Source: Wolbachia endosymbiont (group A) of Bibio marci
GTDB taxonomy: Bacteria; Pseudomonadota; Alphaproteobacteria; Rickettsiales; Anaplasmataceae
NCBI RefSeq assembly: GCF_947251645.1
Contig: NZ_OX366364.1
Coordinates: 372,001-436,000, forward strand
Length of the DNA: 64,000 bases
Direction of reading: 5' to 3'
Positions 51,801 to 60,126 of this stretch are shown one piece after another. Position numbers and translations under genes: made by a program. Under the pieces are notes generated by a model that was not told where the DNA came from, did not search any database, and worked only from the letters and a program-made list of their open reading frames with translations. Position 1 is the stretch's first letter; each line of letters starts with the position of its first letter.

Positions 51801-51844
51801 TAATTATTTAAATTAAACGCATTAACCAGCTCTTTTATATCCAT
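48833..51844 (-). CDS. Unknown 1003-aa protein with Ser-rich repeats
   Basis: No family is recognised. The amino-terminal 380 residues look globular, mostly helical and charged (IKRQYLGGSEVARKYYNLNY, RAVEAKVVACLQKEVGITEE). Residues 380-900 are low-complexity, rich in Ser, Pro and Gly, with three copies of a WSQSGASSSK motif near 525, 576 and 613. The last 100 residues are charged and helical (QRQELRKVLSPEMRKKLDAN) with a short EKEQV repeat. The base composition of the middle is less AT-rich than its neighbours. A GAGGTAG ribosome site precedes the ATG. It is convergent with the terminase remnant; no secretion signal is evident. A host-directed effector is possible but not shown. Confidence 0.7.
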   Translation of the reverse strand: MDIKELVNAFNLNNYFSDKINTNFTVESKKIVGLFASNTDTKEYLRGIGEEIIKRQYLGGSEVARKYYNLNYFPFVNSWKEKYIDENVKKVKLTDSTNNEVICNLKVHFANEFKRAVEAKVVACLQKEVGITEEEAYEWINETVGTGAIGRPDLYCIAFSNEYLEREYDLETFEFFKQAYIKEFNSRLENCGLKSSDFYKYKDDMLYVKNVSDKVIKSVTEYVKKEVAFDFRTPGTEDSKVENFKDVLGDFIFKWTGKSINAYEYDIFTDKKTIEKGNNFVLIPLTKRYSGQLESLKHKDAYKVNIIHKDFVSDIRGMTAKPDVASCENPVYAISNKGIALLFPEIMESPISYNQINGRFEFAVDLENFKRRGSSQFSSTVTSPFNSPTHAEPPRTPPKQRKADTDSGYDSNSPPKPKDSGSSSGGPGPSTELSDMEWESPTRSQDGALEDSPRRGSEQGSETEKEGRLLHNHVNSAGTSKGSWSSTQLSFPTVSQGVPGPSKGGNLGAAAASGSIPGSSLWSQSGASSSKGANPVGTNPWAQQTNPCLSQGTSENKWISSMQFTKPGPSGLSWSQSGASSSKDANKGMSTWTSQPMNHWSSPASSAGLWSLSQSGASSSRGAGKNMLTGSSSWCLPPSTSSLTTRNDSISSNLGIFADPPEDTENICSMKEKQQVTDESDRKSSDEYSEAQSQESESPKKHGGGPLCSNSSIGSMWSKLKGNVLPSLGRNNRERSSVCSISSSVSAPVTPVTEELPLSTRSPSLPIEIVKSRSLKVTPVTEVHTENKPTELNDSITELPSQGTVGKLNMPGDRSSKISVDSGLGSLERGQSTPLTEEFSDSSQQDLSIGVKLGNMLSELLNSAQNLLKNPASSTHRGVPGGPKRQASLTSSQRQELRKVLSPEMRKKLDANFFPPGYEKLLHLLYVDSEGLCSLLSSPEAKEQVCSVLPPEEKEQVQSGSPEEIVRLLHKFFSNQKISDNCLLSSKIDFPKIKKLLQEEIFV

Positions 51845-51878
51845 AACTACCTCTATTAAAAATTGTTAAGAAACAACA

Positions 51879-52061
51879 CTACTTGCTTTTTCCTTTATCT
51901 TTACTACTACCGGCACTAGTAGCACTACTACCCAGTTGTGTGTTAGGCTTACTGCTTTCACGTAGCCGCTCGTAGTTTTTATACTTATCAGGACCAATCC
52001 ACTCAACATTTTTATCTGAAATCCACTTATTACCACCACCATTATCATTACTACCATGCAT
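51879..52061 (-). CDS. Small 60-aa Gly/Asn/Lys-rich peptide gene
   Basis: The ATG at 52061 is preceded by an excellent ribosome site (CTGGAGGTTAAT), which argues that this is a real gene. The peptide is hydrophilic (MHGSNDNGGGNKWISDKNVE, then a Lys/Ser-rich end SKDKGKSK). It is 34 bp upstream of the 1003-aa gene, on the same strand and probably in one operon with it. No homologue is recognised. An overlapping frame at 51866-52057 lacks a ribosome site and is rejected. Confidence 0.6.
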   Translation of the reverse strand: MHGSNDNGGGNKWISDKNVEWIGPDKYKNYERLRESSKPNTQLGSSATSAGSSKDKGKSK

Positions 52062-52164
52062 ATTAACCTCCAGTAAAAATATTATGTAACTAATGTACTA
52101 AAAATAAATTATAGTGCAAGCACTTTTTTTATATTTTTTAGTATAAATTTTATTCATCATTTTT

Positions 52165-52310
52165 ATACTCCTAGATTCCAGCGTCACGCGCTGGAATAAC
52201 AAAAAAAGACGCTGAATGACGCCTGTGTTTCTTTTTGCCATCAACTCCTACTCTTTTAATGTCATACCAGCACCTCTTTTTCTTGTCATCCAAGTAGCCA
52301 ACACTGGGAT
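52165..52310. repeat. Palindromic repeats before IS copy 5
   Basis: ATTCCAGCGTCACGCGCTGG plus AAT at 52176-52198, then GCTGAATGACG, GTCATACCAGCACC, and GTCATCCAAGTAGCCAACAC with TGGGAT at 52285-52310 (the IS target). The same pieces, in the same order but complete, follow the IS at 53400-53515, so the IS sits within a partial duplication of the repeat tract. Confidence 0.8.
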
Positions 52311-53399
52311 GGCTTTGTTGCATCGCACCTTATACTGGTAGTAATTTACGATAAATATCATGTAGCCATTTCAAATTTAGCCATACCAATTTCAGTAAAT
52401 TGATTAAGCAAATAGCACTTAATCAGCAATTCTTTTTCGCGATTTACTTCGGATTTATTCCTAAAGCTGAATCCAAATATTTGCTTTAATCTTGAGAAAA
52501 ACCCTTCAATATAAGATCTTTTCCCATAATTTACTTCTTTTTTCCATTCTTTCACGCCATCTTCACCGTATAATTTTATTAACCTAATAGCAGCATTTCT
52601 GTCAGACATATAATCTATTTCTGGATGTTCTGCCGCATTGTTTATTGGTGGAATTTTTGCCTTTATATCATATTCGTGACACAATTTGTAAAACTTGTGC
52701 CTATCATATGCCCTATCTGCATATAGTGCTTTTATGACATGCTGAAAATTAACTTCTTTAAGCAAATCGCAAGCTCCATAGTGATCAGAGTAGACACCGT
52801 TACTGTATTTTACAGCTATGGCTTTTTTGCTGTTTATATTCAACATTACATGCAATTTTCTTGTCTGTTCATAGCCACGATATTTTCTGTTAGCGCTATT
52901 TTCCTTGCTGTGACCAGGGGTATTGTTGTAAATGCTGATACCTGTACTATCTATAGCAATTTCGATGTCTTCCATATTATTTTTATCAATTCTGCAATCA
53001 TTGATCTTAATATTAAGTTTCTTAAACCTTCTTGATGCTTGTGAATAGCTGATAACTGCTAAATCTCTTCCTATTTGTTGCATATATCCTTTTATAAACC
53101 CCACCGTTTGTCTTAAACCAATTCTAAAAAGATTGACAATTATATGCACCAAAATCACAACTTTATCACTGTAAATATAGTTGCCGCCTTGCATTTTTGG
53201 ACTATTTTCATACCAATTTTCTATGGCTTCATTGATATAATGAAAAATATTTCCTCTTTCCTGGAGAAATTTGTTATATTCATTTTGGTTACTGACTTTC
53301 ATTTTCTGTGGCATATTTTTTCTTCAACAGTTAAATGGTTATTTATAATGAATTTTGTCAGTAGCCACCAGATTTTTTCGGTTGCTATGCAACAAAGCC
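52311..53399 (-). mobile_element. IS903-like element, copy 5 (1089 bp)
   Basis: Family ends at 52311 and 53399. The left neighbour is CACTGGGAT and the right neighbour ATTCCAGCG, so as with copy 2 the flanks are not duplicates, which suggests recombination with another IS copy after insertion. Confidence 0.95.
52358..53314 (-). CDS. IS5-family transposase (DDE), copy 5
   Basis: A complete 318-residue frame, identical in sequence to copies 2 and 6. The DDE triad is intact. Confidence 0.95.
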   Translation of the reverse strand: MPQKMKVSNQNEYNKFLQERGNIFHYINEAIENWYENSPKMQGGNYIYSDKVVILVHIIVNLFRIGLRQTVGFIKGYMQQIGRDLAVISYSQASRRFKKLNIKINDCRIDKNNMEDIEIAIDSTGISIYNNTPGHSKENSANRKYRGYEQTRKLHVMLNINSKKAIAVKYSNGVYSDHYGACDLLKEVNFQHVIKALYADRAYDRHKFYKLCHEYDIKAKIPPINNAAEHPEIDYMSDRNAAIRLIKLYGEDGVKEWKKEVNYGKRSYIEGFFSRLKQIFGFSFRNKSEVNREKELLIKCYLLNQFTEIGMAKFEMAT

Positions 53400-53515
53400 A
53401 TTCCAGCGTCACGCGCTGGAATGACACCTGTATTTCTCTTTGCCATCAATCCCTACTCTTTAATGTCATACCAGTACCTCTTTTTCTTGTCATCCCAGTG
53501 CCCAGACACTGGGAT
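53400..53515. repeat. Palindromic repeats between IS copy 5 and MITE copy 2
   Basis: ATTCCAGCGTCACGCGCTGG at 53400, GTCATACCAGTACCTC at 53466, and CATCCCAGTGCCCAGACACT with GGGAT ending at 53515, which is the insertion site of the MITE. Confidence 0.75.
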
Positions 53516-53841
53516 GGCTTTGTTGCATCGCTAGCTATGATGGATTAAAGATAAAAAAGATAGAGAATATCAGTAGCTTATTATTCTGGTATTTATAACA
53601 AGAACGGTCAGTGAATACCTAAATTTGAGTAAAAGAAATTTCACTACCACTCACTAATCCGGCTAAAATTCAAGAATTTCAATGCTTTAGCTATTTTCAA
53701 TAGAATTAAATTTATTAATATAAATAATAAATTACTATTCTTAAATTTGATCAGATTGATTGCAAAAAAACAAGATTTTCAATAAGTTGCTTATAATCCT
53801 AACTATAGTTAGCCTTTCATAAGTAGCGATGCAACAAAGCC
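53516..53841. mobile_element. 326-bp MITE with IS903-like ends, copy 2
   Basis: Differs from the copy at 10775-11100 at only a handful of bases, has the same 326-bp length, and has no coding frame. The flanks are CACTGGGAT on the left and ATCCCAGTG on the right, again inverted and not direct. Both copies adjoin an IS903-like element within about 130 bp. Confidence 0.85.
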
Positions 53842-54018
53842 ATCCCAGTGTCAAGCACTGGGATGACAAAAAAAGGAGTACTGGAATGACAGCAGTCCTA
53901 CGTCATACCGCGATTCATTCGCGGTATCTCAGCCGCTAACTGTTCTCCCTCGTCATACCGTCACGGTATCTCTAGATCCCGCTAACAAGCAGCGGGATGA
54001 CGATTGTCGTTTAGCTAT
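53842..54018. repeat. Palindromic-repeat cluster after MITE copy 2
   Basis: ATCCCAGTGTCAAGCACTGG plus GATGAC at 53842, GGAGTACTGGAATGACAGCA, GTCATACCGCGATTCATTCG with CGGTATCTCAGC near 53912-53938, CATACCGTCACGGTATCTC near 53953 and CCGCTAACAAGCAGCGGGAT near 53977. No gene. Confidence 0.75.
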
Positions 54019-54462
54019 AAATATTTAAGAAATTTACCAAACGAAAAAAAAGGCAAAAGAAGCCCCGGTTAATATCTATTTTCAGTATTGGCGTTTTTTA
54101 AGTCTTAAACACTGCAATTTGGCTGCTTTTAAATGCAACTCACCTTATCTCAAATGTTTAAGAAATTTACTAAGCAGAAAAAAAGGCAAAAGAAATCCCG
54201 TGGTAATTAGTGTTCACTCTCTAATCCTTCAAATTGGCGTACTATACTGTCTTAAACGACTTATAAGCGCGTTTCAGCTTATATAGGTAAAAATCCAGAA
54301 TATTGTGAAGACATAAGGTGCACATAGTGCAAAAAATTAAAAATAAGACGCCAACTACGTTGTTTTTTTGCTGTTTAATCTGCACAAATGAAGATAACTG
54401 AATACCTTCAGTTTCATGATAAGGGGGCTGGCGGAGTTTGTCAAGTAAGTTTTTCGTTTCTA
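54019..54462. repeat. Long interspersed repeat, copy D (~440 bp)
   Basis: Same order of modules as copies B and C, preceded by the TTTAGCTATAAATATT leader that starts each copy and ending in CAAGTAAGTTTTTCGTTTCT. It fills the gap between the MITE/palindromic cluster and ispH, and no gene is supported in 53400-54581. Confidence 0.85.
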
Positions 54463-54581
54463 TTCCCAATAAAAGTTTGTTATAAGGTTATGCAAGAAGT
54501 CTAATGAATCGCGGTATGACGTCTTAGCTATAGATGCTGATTTGTGTGATTTCAAGAGAAGCTTAGTAGATAAGTTGTGTT

Positions 54582-55511
54582 TTAAATCAGATTCGGTATT
54601 TTAAACTGAACATTTTCAATAATACCATCTGGCATAACTGAAACTTCTACATTCATACTTACTTTTAGGTAGTCTATTAATTCATCAACTAATATGTCAG
54701 GAGCGGAAGCACCTGCAGTGATTCCTATCTTTTCTACGCCCTGAAACCAGCTTTTATTCACACAGCTGTAATTATCAATCAAGTAGGTTCTTTTTCCTCT
54801 GGCAGTGCATAGATCTAATAAGCGATTTGAATTTGAGCTATTTTTACTTCCTACAACTAATACCATGTCTACAATTTTAGCTAGCTTTTTAACAGCATTT
54901 TGTCTGTTTTGCGTTGCATAGCATATGTCCTTTAAATCTGGACCTGTTATGCCTGGAAACCTTAATTTCAGGGCAGCAATAATGTCACGGGTATCGTCGA
55001 TGCTTAACGTAGTTTGTGTAACATAAGACAAATTATCTGGATCTTTAACTTTTAAATTGTGTACGTCCTGCACAGTTTGCACTAAAATGATAGGATTATT
55101 TACTCTTCCTCTAATTCCCTTAACTTCTGGATGGTTTTCATGCCCAATGAGAATTAATTCTTTACCACTGTTTTCATACCTTTTTGCCTCTTTATGCACT
55201 TTGCTGACTAAAGGACATGTTGCATCAATCACTTGAATACCCTTTCTTTTTGCCTCATCTTCTATATTTTTTGACACTCCGTGCGCGCTGAAGATCAGTA
55301 TTCCTCCATTATCTTCAATTTCCTCGATACTGTTCACAAAAACCACTCCTTGTTTCTTAAAGTCCTCTACTATATATTTATTGTGAACAATTTCGTGTAG
55401 CACATAAACTTGGCACTTGTTTTTGTATTTTTCTAAAGTAATAGCTAATATGTCCACAGCTCTTTTTACCCCGGCACAAAAACCTCGCGGCTCAGCTAAG
55501 ATGATTTCCAT
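54582..55511 (-). CDS. ispH: 4-hydroxy-3-methylbut-2-enyl diphosphate reductase IspH (LytB)
   Basis: From the ATG at 55511 the 309-residue protein has the three conserved cysteines that bind the iron-sulfur cluster: Cys12 ([12 protein letters not shown]), Cys99 ([11 protein letters not shown]) and Cys197 (ICYATQNRQ), plus the HGVS and [12 protein letters not shown] motifs. IspH makes isopentenyl and dimethylallyl diphosphate in the last step of the non-mevalonate (MEP) pathway. The frame is open ten codons upstream, but the family starts at [10 protein letters not shown]. It is divergent from the penicillin-binding protein gene, with about 20 bp between start codons. Confidence 0.96.
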   Translation of the reverse strand: MEIILAEPRGFCAGVKRAVDILAITLEKYKNKCQVYVLHEIVHNKYIVEDFKKQGVVFVNSIEEIEDNGGILIFSAHGVSKNIEDEAKRKGIQVIDATCPLVSKVHKEAKRYENSGKELILIGHENHPEVKGIRGRVNNPIILVQTVQDVHNLKVKDPDNLSYVTQTTLSIDDTRDIIAALKLRFPGITGPDLKDICYATQNRQNAVKKLAKIVDMVLVVGSKNSSNSNRLLDLCTARGKRTYLIDNYSCVNKSWFQGVEKIGITAGASAPDILVDELIDYLKVSMNVEVSVMPDGIIENVQFKIPNLI

Positions 55512-55531
55512 TTTTGTCAAATCAAGTAAAT

Positions 55532-57394
55532 ATGCAAGCATTACTTAAAAATAAGCTCCGCTCACTGTGTTTTATAGTACCATTATTTATATTTTATATA
55601 ATAATTATTTTTCGCATATTCTCTTTAACATTTGATCAACCTACTACTTCAGAAAATTTTAGAAAAGATAATATAGTACATAAACAACCTGATATTTTAG
55701 ATAGAAATGGAGTGGTAATAGCAACAAATGTGCCCACAACATCACTATATACAGATGCAACCAAAGTAAAGAATCCGGAAAGTATAGCAGCACAACTGTG
55801 TTCTACTTTGCATGACCTCGAATACGAGAACTTATATAGAATACTTACTTCAGAAAAGAAATTTGCTTGGATAAAGCGGCACTTGACTCCAAAAGAACTG
55901 TTAGCAATAAAAAATGCCGGCGTGCCAGGAATAAACTTCTATAACGATGTAAAACGTATATATCCTCACAGTAATTTATTTTCACACGTGCTTGGTTACA
56001 CTGACATAGATGGCAACGGTATTGCAGGAGTTGAGGCGTACATAAAAAATAGATTCCTTACGCAACTTTCTGTCATCCAAGTAGCTGATATACAGTTGTA
56101 CGAATATTGCAACTTGAAAGCAATTCCTGCACAACAATCCCCTGCACAGCAGGTGGCATCATCTTCTGCACAGCAATCCCCCACACAACAGATCCAGTGC
56201 GTGACACTGGATAAAAATACTGACAAATTACGTGATGAACAACGGATTCCAGAAACATATGTCAAAACCAATGTTAGTGATGAAATTGCGCATAAAACTG
56301 GATTCCAGTGTCAGTGCACTGCAGACCAAGTTTCTGCACAATCTTCTGTCATCCAACAGGGATGGTCACGCTCTGCTGATCAATATGTTCAACTATCCTT
56401 AGATACACGAGTGCAAAGCATAGTACATGAAGAGCTAACTAAAGCTGTAAGCAGATATCAGGCACTCGGCGGAGTAGGAATTGTTTTAAATGTGAGAAAT
56501 AGTGAAGTCATCTCGATGATCAGTCTACCTGATTTTAACCCCAACCTACAGAATAAGGCAGAAGACGTACAAAAGTTTAATCGCGCCAGTCTTGGGGTGT
56601 ATGAGATGGGGTCGGTATTAAAATACTTTACAATAGCCGCAGCACTTGATGCAAACGTTACAAAAACTAGCGATTTATATGACGTATCAACGCCAATCAC
56701 CATTGGAAAGTATAAAATTCAGGATTTTCACAAATCTAAAATTCCAAAAATTACTGTGCAAGATATATTTGTAAAATCATCCAACATTGGTGCAGCAAAA
56801 ATTGCAGTCAAATTAGGTATTGAAAAACAAGTAGAATACTTTAAAGCTATGAAGCTATTTTCTCCTTTGAAAATAGAAATACCAGAAAAATCTACACCGA
56901 TAATCCCGGATAAATGGAGTGAAAACACTTTAATAACAGCATCTTATGGTTATGGCATAGCTGTAACTCCTATACATCTTGTACAAACTGCAGCAGCATT
57001 AATCAACAATGGGATATTTCATAACGCAACCTTGATGTTGAATAAAAGAAGTATAGGAGAGCAAATTATCTCAAGAAGAACTTCCAGGGAAATGAGAAAA
57101 TTATTACGCGCAGCAGTAACAGATGGCACTGGCAGGAAAGCAAAAATAAAGGCATATTCAATAGGGGGAAAGACTGGATCGGCGGAAAAAGTTGTAGATG
57201 GTAAATATAGCAAAGATGCAAACATAGCGTCATTTATAGGAGTGCTAACCATGCTTGACCCAAGGTATATAGTGCTAATTGCTATTGATGAACCTCAAGG
57301 GATACACCATACCGGGGGAATAATTGCTGCGCCTATAGTAAAGAACATTATAAATAGAATAGCACCTATACTAAATGTTACACCTGAGATGTAA
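55532..57394 (+). CDS. ftsI: Penicillin-binding protein transpeptidase (FtsI/PBP2 class) with in-frame repeat insert
   Basis: The 620-residue protein has an amino-terminal membrane helix ([20 protein letters not shown]), a pedestal region ([20 protein letters not shown]) and a transpeptidase domain with Ser361-x-x-Lys in GSVLKYF, SxN in KSSNIG (Ser416) and KTG in GGKTGSA (Lys547). These are the active-site motifs of class B enzymes that cross-link peptidoglycan; this type acts at the septum in the periplasm. Between residues 177 and 280 it carries a polar, Gln-rich insert ([18 protein letters not shown]) built from translated palindromic repeats. The start at 55532 is chosen because the frame's earlier non-ATG start has no ribosome site. 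Confidence 0.92.
   Translation: MQALLKNKLRSLCFIVPLFIFYIIIIFRIFSLTFDQPTTSENFRKDNIVHKQPDILDRNGVVIATNVPTTSLYTDATKVKNPESIAAQLCSTLHDLEYENLYRILTSEKKFAWIKRHLTPKELLAIKNAGVPGINFYNDVKRIYPHSNLFSHVLGYTDIDGNGIAGVEAYIKNRFLTQLSVIQVADIQLYEYCNLKAIPAQQSPAQQVASSSAQQSPTQQIQCVTLDKNTDKLRDEQRIPETYVKTNVSDEIAHKTGFQCQCTADQVSAQSSVIQQGWSRSADQYVQLSLDTRVQSIVHEELTKAVSRYQALGGVGIVLNVRNSEVISMISLPDFNPNLQNKAEDVQKFNRASLGVYEMGSVLKYFTIAAALDANVTKTSDLYDVSTPITIGKYKIQDFHKSKIPKITVQDIFVKSSNIGAAKIAVKLGIEKQVEYFKAMKLFSPLKIEIPEKSTPIIPDKWSENTLITASYGYGIAVTPIHLVQTAAALINNGIFHNATLMLNKRSIGEQIISRRTSREMRKLLRAAVTDGTGRKAKIKAYSIGGKTGSAEKVVDGKYSKDANIASFIGVLTMLDPRYIVLIAIDEPQGIHHTGGIIAAPIVKNIINRIAPILNVTPEM
56061..56370. repeat. Palindromic-repeat insertion inside ftsI
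   Basis: CTGTCATCCAAGTAGCTGAT near 56068, GATCCAGTGCGTGACACTGG near 56192, CTGGATTCCAGTGTCAGTGC near 56298 and CTGTCATCCAACAGGGATGG near 56346 belong to the intergenic palindromic families. Their length keeps the frame open, and intervening CAACAATCCCC-type units are themselves repeated (near 56133, 56175). Confidence 0.8.
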
Positions 57395-57396
57395 AA

Positions 57397-57705
57397 TTAT
57401 GATTGCTTTACTGTAATTTCAAATTTATCATTACCAAAATCCTTATTAATATACCAAGAACCATCATCTTTAGTTACAAATTCAAGACCTTTAAGATCTC
57501 TTTTTATTGTCTTTCCATTTTGATCATCGATAGCGATATTAATGTCGAATGTAATAACGTCTAGATTTATCATAGCTTCTTTCCCGCTGCACGAATTTAG
57601 ACTGAACTTGCCTAACATGACATCATTAAAACTCACTTCCCCTGTATAGACATCACACTGACCGTCCACACAACACGTAGTTTCAATATAGAAAAGGTCT
57701 GACAT
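57397..57705 (-). CDS. Unknown 102-aa protein
   Basis: From the ATG at 57705 (AAGG ribosome site eight bases upstream) it reads MSDLFYIETTCCVDGQCDVY. There is no membrane segment. Two adjacent Cys plus another near the start could bind metal or form a disulfide. The rest is beta-rich (VMLGKFSLNSCSGKEAMINL, LEFVTKDDGSWYINKDFG). A GTG at 57714 would add three residues. The gene is convergent with ftsI, the stops lying about 2 bp apart. No family is recognised. Confidence 0.6.
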   Translation of the reverse strand: MSDLFYIETTCCVDGQCDVYTGEVSFNDVMLGKFSLNSCSGKEAMINLDVITFDINIAIDDQNGKTIKRDLKGLEFVTKDDGSWYINKDFGNDKFEITVKQS

Positions 57706-57884
57706 ATAAAACACCTTACGTTTATAAAAAAAGAGCTAAATATATATAGCTAGTGCAGCCCTACGCCATGCCGCTAACAAGTAATCGTCAGTAAACCTAG
57801 ATCACTTTAGCTATATAACCATAATACAGCTAGAAATGTAAAATTCAACAGTTAATTGTGTAAGGAAGTCTAAATTACTACATC

Positions 57885-58592
57885 TTAGAGGAATGGCTGT
57901 TTAGTTTTTTTGTTAATCTTTTTTACCATGCTGTCAATCATATGCTTTATCCCTTGATATACAGAGTATGTACTTTCGTCACTACGCATATAAGCAGAAC
58001 AAGAAAATACATTATACTCTTCGTCTTCTATTGATAACCCTGTATCGCACTTTATGTGTTCGCCGCCAAGCTTTTCTATCAACTGTTCTTTGTCATCTCC
58101 TATAGTTACCTTAACCTTACTTTCTTCTTTACCTATCTTACTACTTAAAATTGAAACAATGATAGCTGGAGATATGCATATCGCTCCTATTGGCTTTTTT
58201 GTAACAAAGAATTCTGAAACTAATCTTTCAAATTCAGGCATTACTGTCACCATGCCTTTATTTTCAGCTAAGTCAGATAAATTTTTTGCAACTCCGTATC
58301 CACCAGGTACAACTAGCATGTCAAAATTTTCAGCTTTGGCTTCTTTTAAGTCATATATTTCGCCTCTTGCGATTCTTGCTGCTTCTACAAGTACATTCCT
58401 TTTTTCTTTCACTGCCTCCTTTGTTTTATGATTCATAACTTGTGTGATATTGATATCAGGTGCAAAGCATTTAACATCCACATCCTGCTGATCAAGCACA
58501 AGCAGACTTAAAACCGCTTCTCTTACCTCTGCACCGTCAAGGTGACCACACCCTGATAAAACCACAGCAGCTTTTAATTTTTTTTCACCCAT
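57885..58592 (-). CDS. elbB: Isoprenoid-biosynthesis-associated glyoxalase ElbB (DJ-1/PfpI family)
   Basis: From the ATG at 58592 the 235-residue protein has the ElbB amino terminus AAVVLSGCGHLDGAEVREAV and the DJ-1/PfpI-type nucleophile region with PIGAICISPAIIVS, in which Cys is the reactive residue of the family. ElbB has glyoxalase-like activity in E. coli, but its physiological role is unclear. An AAGGTA ribosome site lies before this ATG. An ATG at 58610 is in frame but lacks one. Length is normal. Confidence 0.9.
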   Translation of the reverse strand: MGEKKLKAAVVLSGCGHLDGAEVREAVLSLLVLDQQDVDVKCFAPDINITQVMNHKTKEAVKEKRNVLVEAARIARGEIYDLKEAKAENFDMLVVPGGYGVAKNLSDLAENKGMVTVMPEFERLVSEFFVTKKPIGAICISPAIIVSILSSKIGKEESKVKVTIGDDKEQLIEKLGGEHIKCDTGLSIEDEEYNVFSCSAYMRSDESTYSVYQGIKHMIDSMVKKINKKTKQPFL

Positions 58593-58728
58593 AAAGTACC
58601 TTGATTTCATATAATCTAGATATTTTAATACAAATTCTATATTTGGAAAGGGGTATGTTATATCAATTATAATATAATTAATAATTAGTATGTATAATTA
58701 GGTATATTTACAGTCAATGGAGTAAAAT

Positions 58729-59742
58729 GTGGCTGAGTTCTTTGATAATGAAACTGACTACCAAGAACTAAGAAAAGCTGTTTCAGATATAATAGAAAGC
58801 ATCGCACAATCCCCATCAGAGGGAAAAGAGGAGTTACTTAAAGCCCTATCAGAACAAGTTGAAAAAATGAATTTTAATAATGTAGGTTTAGCGATTAATG
58901 ACCAAGGCTTGCAAAAGGAGGTCAACAAAGAATTATTTATAAAATTCATTGAAGAAGCACTTAAAAGTCCAACTTTTGAAAAAACCAACTTAGAAGTAAT
59001 AGAAGATGCGCTAAAGCATGTCAATGATCAAGCAATAGGTAATGTTATAAATAATAATAAAGGTCCGCTGGATGATCTAGTCAATTATTTTGAATCAGCA
59101 TCTGCAAACAAAAAAATTGGAATAGCTTCTACTGGAATAGTATTAGGAGTAGCATTTTCTCCGCTTATTGTGCTTGCTACATTAATAGCACTTGTAGCTA
59201 TTGGAGCACGTTATGTAGGAATAGGTATAGGAAAGGCAGGGGAAAAAATAAAAGAAGGCGCGATTGAAGCAGGAAAAGCAGTGAAAAGTTCATATAAGGA
59301 TTTAATAGATAAATTACCTACAGTTCAAGCAAGAGAGAATAATTTTGATAGATTATATAGGGACTTGCTTGTAGGTATTGCAGACAATAGTAAGTTAAAA
59401 GCAGAGCAAAGCGTGGAAGACGCTCAGAATGAGAAAAAGATAGTAGAAATGCTTCAGAATCAAGAGCAACTAGCAGCCATAGGACAGTTAATAGGGGAAG
59501 ATAATGCTGATCTTTTGAACAATCTTATGAGCAAGGGTACTAGTACTCATGAGGAAGACATGGAGAAACTTGTAGATTTTATGAGCGAATTTCAACCTGC
59601 AATTATGGCCATTGGTAACAATGAAATAAACGAGGTAGAACAAAAAGTTAATGAGAAAGCTCAGGAAATGAAGCCAGATTCTCAAGTAGATAGTCCAAGT
59701 CCTGAACGAGTTAGTGGAGAAGGAATCACAGGACCGGGTTGA
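58729..59742 (+). CDS. Unknown 337-aa membrane protein
   Basis: The GTG start at 58729 has GGAG six bases upstream. The protein has a helical charged amino terminus (QELRKAVSDIIESIAQSPSE), one long hydrophobic region at about 138-165 (IGIASTGIVLGVAFSPLIVL, ATLIALVAIGARYVGIGIG), a helical core and an acidic tail ending SPERVSGEGITGPG. No family is recognised. It is probably an inner-membrane protein. The DNA just after its stop resembles that after cifB, so the two genes may share a phage-WO or island origin. Confidence 0.65.
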   Translation: MAEFFDNETDYQELRKAVSDIIESIAQSPSEGKEELLKALSEQVEKMNFNNVGLAINDQGLQKEVNKELFIKFIEEALKSPTFEKTNLEVIEDALKHVNDQAIGNVINNNKGPLDDLVNYFESASANKKIGIASTGIVLGVAFSPLIVLATLIALVAIGARYVGIGIGKAGEKIKEGAIEAGKAVKSSYKDLIDKLPTVQARENNFDRLYRDLLVGIADNSKLKAEQSVEDAQNEKKIVEMLQNQEQLAAIGQLIGEDNADLLNNLMSKGTSTHEEDMEKLVDFMSEFQPAIMAIGNNEINEVEQKVNEKAQEMKPDSQVDSPSPERVSGEGITGPG

Positions 59743-59785
59743 TGCATTTGAGGAGCGTTTTGACGCAAAAATTACTATTAGAAAG

Positions 59786-60126
59786 GGGAGTGTTAAATAA
59801 ACCATACGCGTCAAGTTAAGAAACAAGGGTAAGAAAATTCAATGAACTTAAGGTGGATACTCTTGTTTTTCTATATCTGTCTTTCACAGAAAATGGGAGT
59901 GTTAAATAAACCATACGCGTCAAGTTAAGGCCCAATATAGCACCATTTAAACTTGTTTGTTACATTTATTTTTTTGGAAATTTTGATCTAAAATAAGATA
60001 ATTCTTTTAGAAGAGTCTATAAATTACTAGCTTTATTGCTTAATATCTAAAATAATTTTTACCACTTTTCTTTTTCCTTATGCTACTTTCCCTTAACTTG
60101 ACGCGTATGGTTTTTTAAACATTCCC
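59786..60126. repeat. 35-bp repeat in two direct and one inverted copy, framing a MITE-like element
   Basis: GGGAGTGTTAAATAAACCAT followed by ACGCGTCAAGTTAAG occurs at 59786-59820 and 59895-59929; the complement of it, with about four mismatches, occurs at 60092-60126. The last two frame a 232-bp AT-rich stretch with no gene, like a non-autonomous element. This explains most of the 544-bp gap between the 337-aa gene and murB; the rest (60127-60286) holds only CCTAAGTCACTTTAGCTATA at 60140-60159. Confidence 0.7.

Noticed and set aside
48833..51844. Reading the 1003-aa protein as a CifB-type (CinB) nuclease toxin
   Set aside because: I see no PD-(D/E)XK or Ulp1 motif, and its small upstream partner is far too short to be a CifA.
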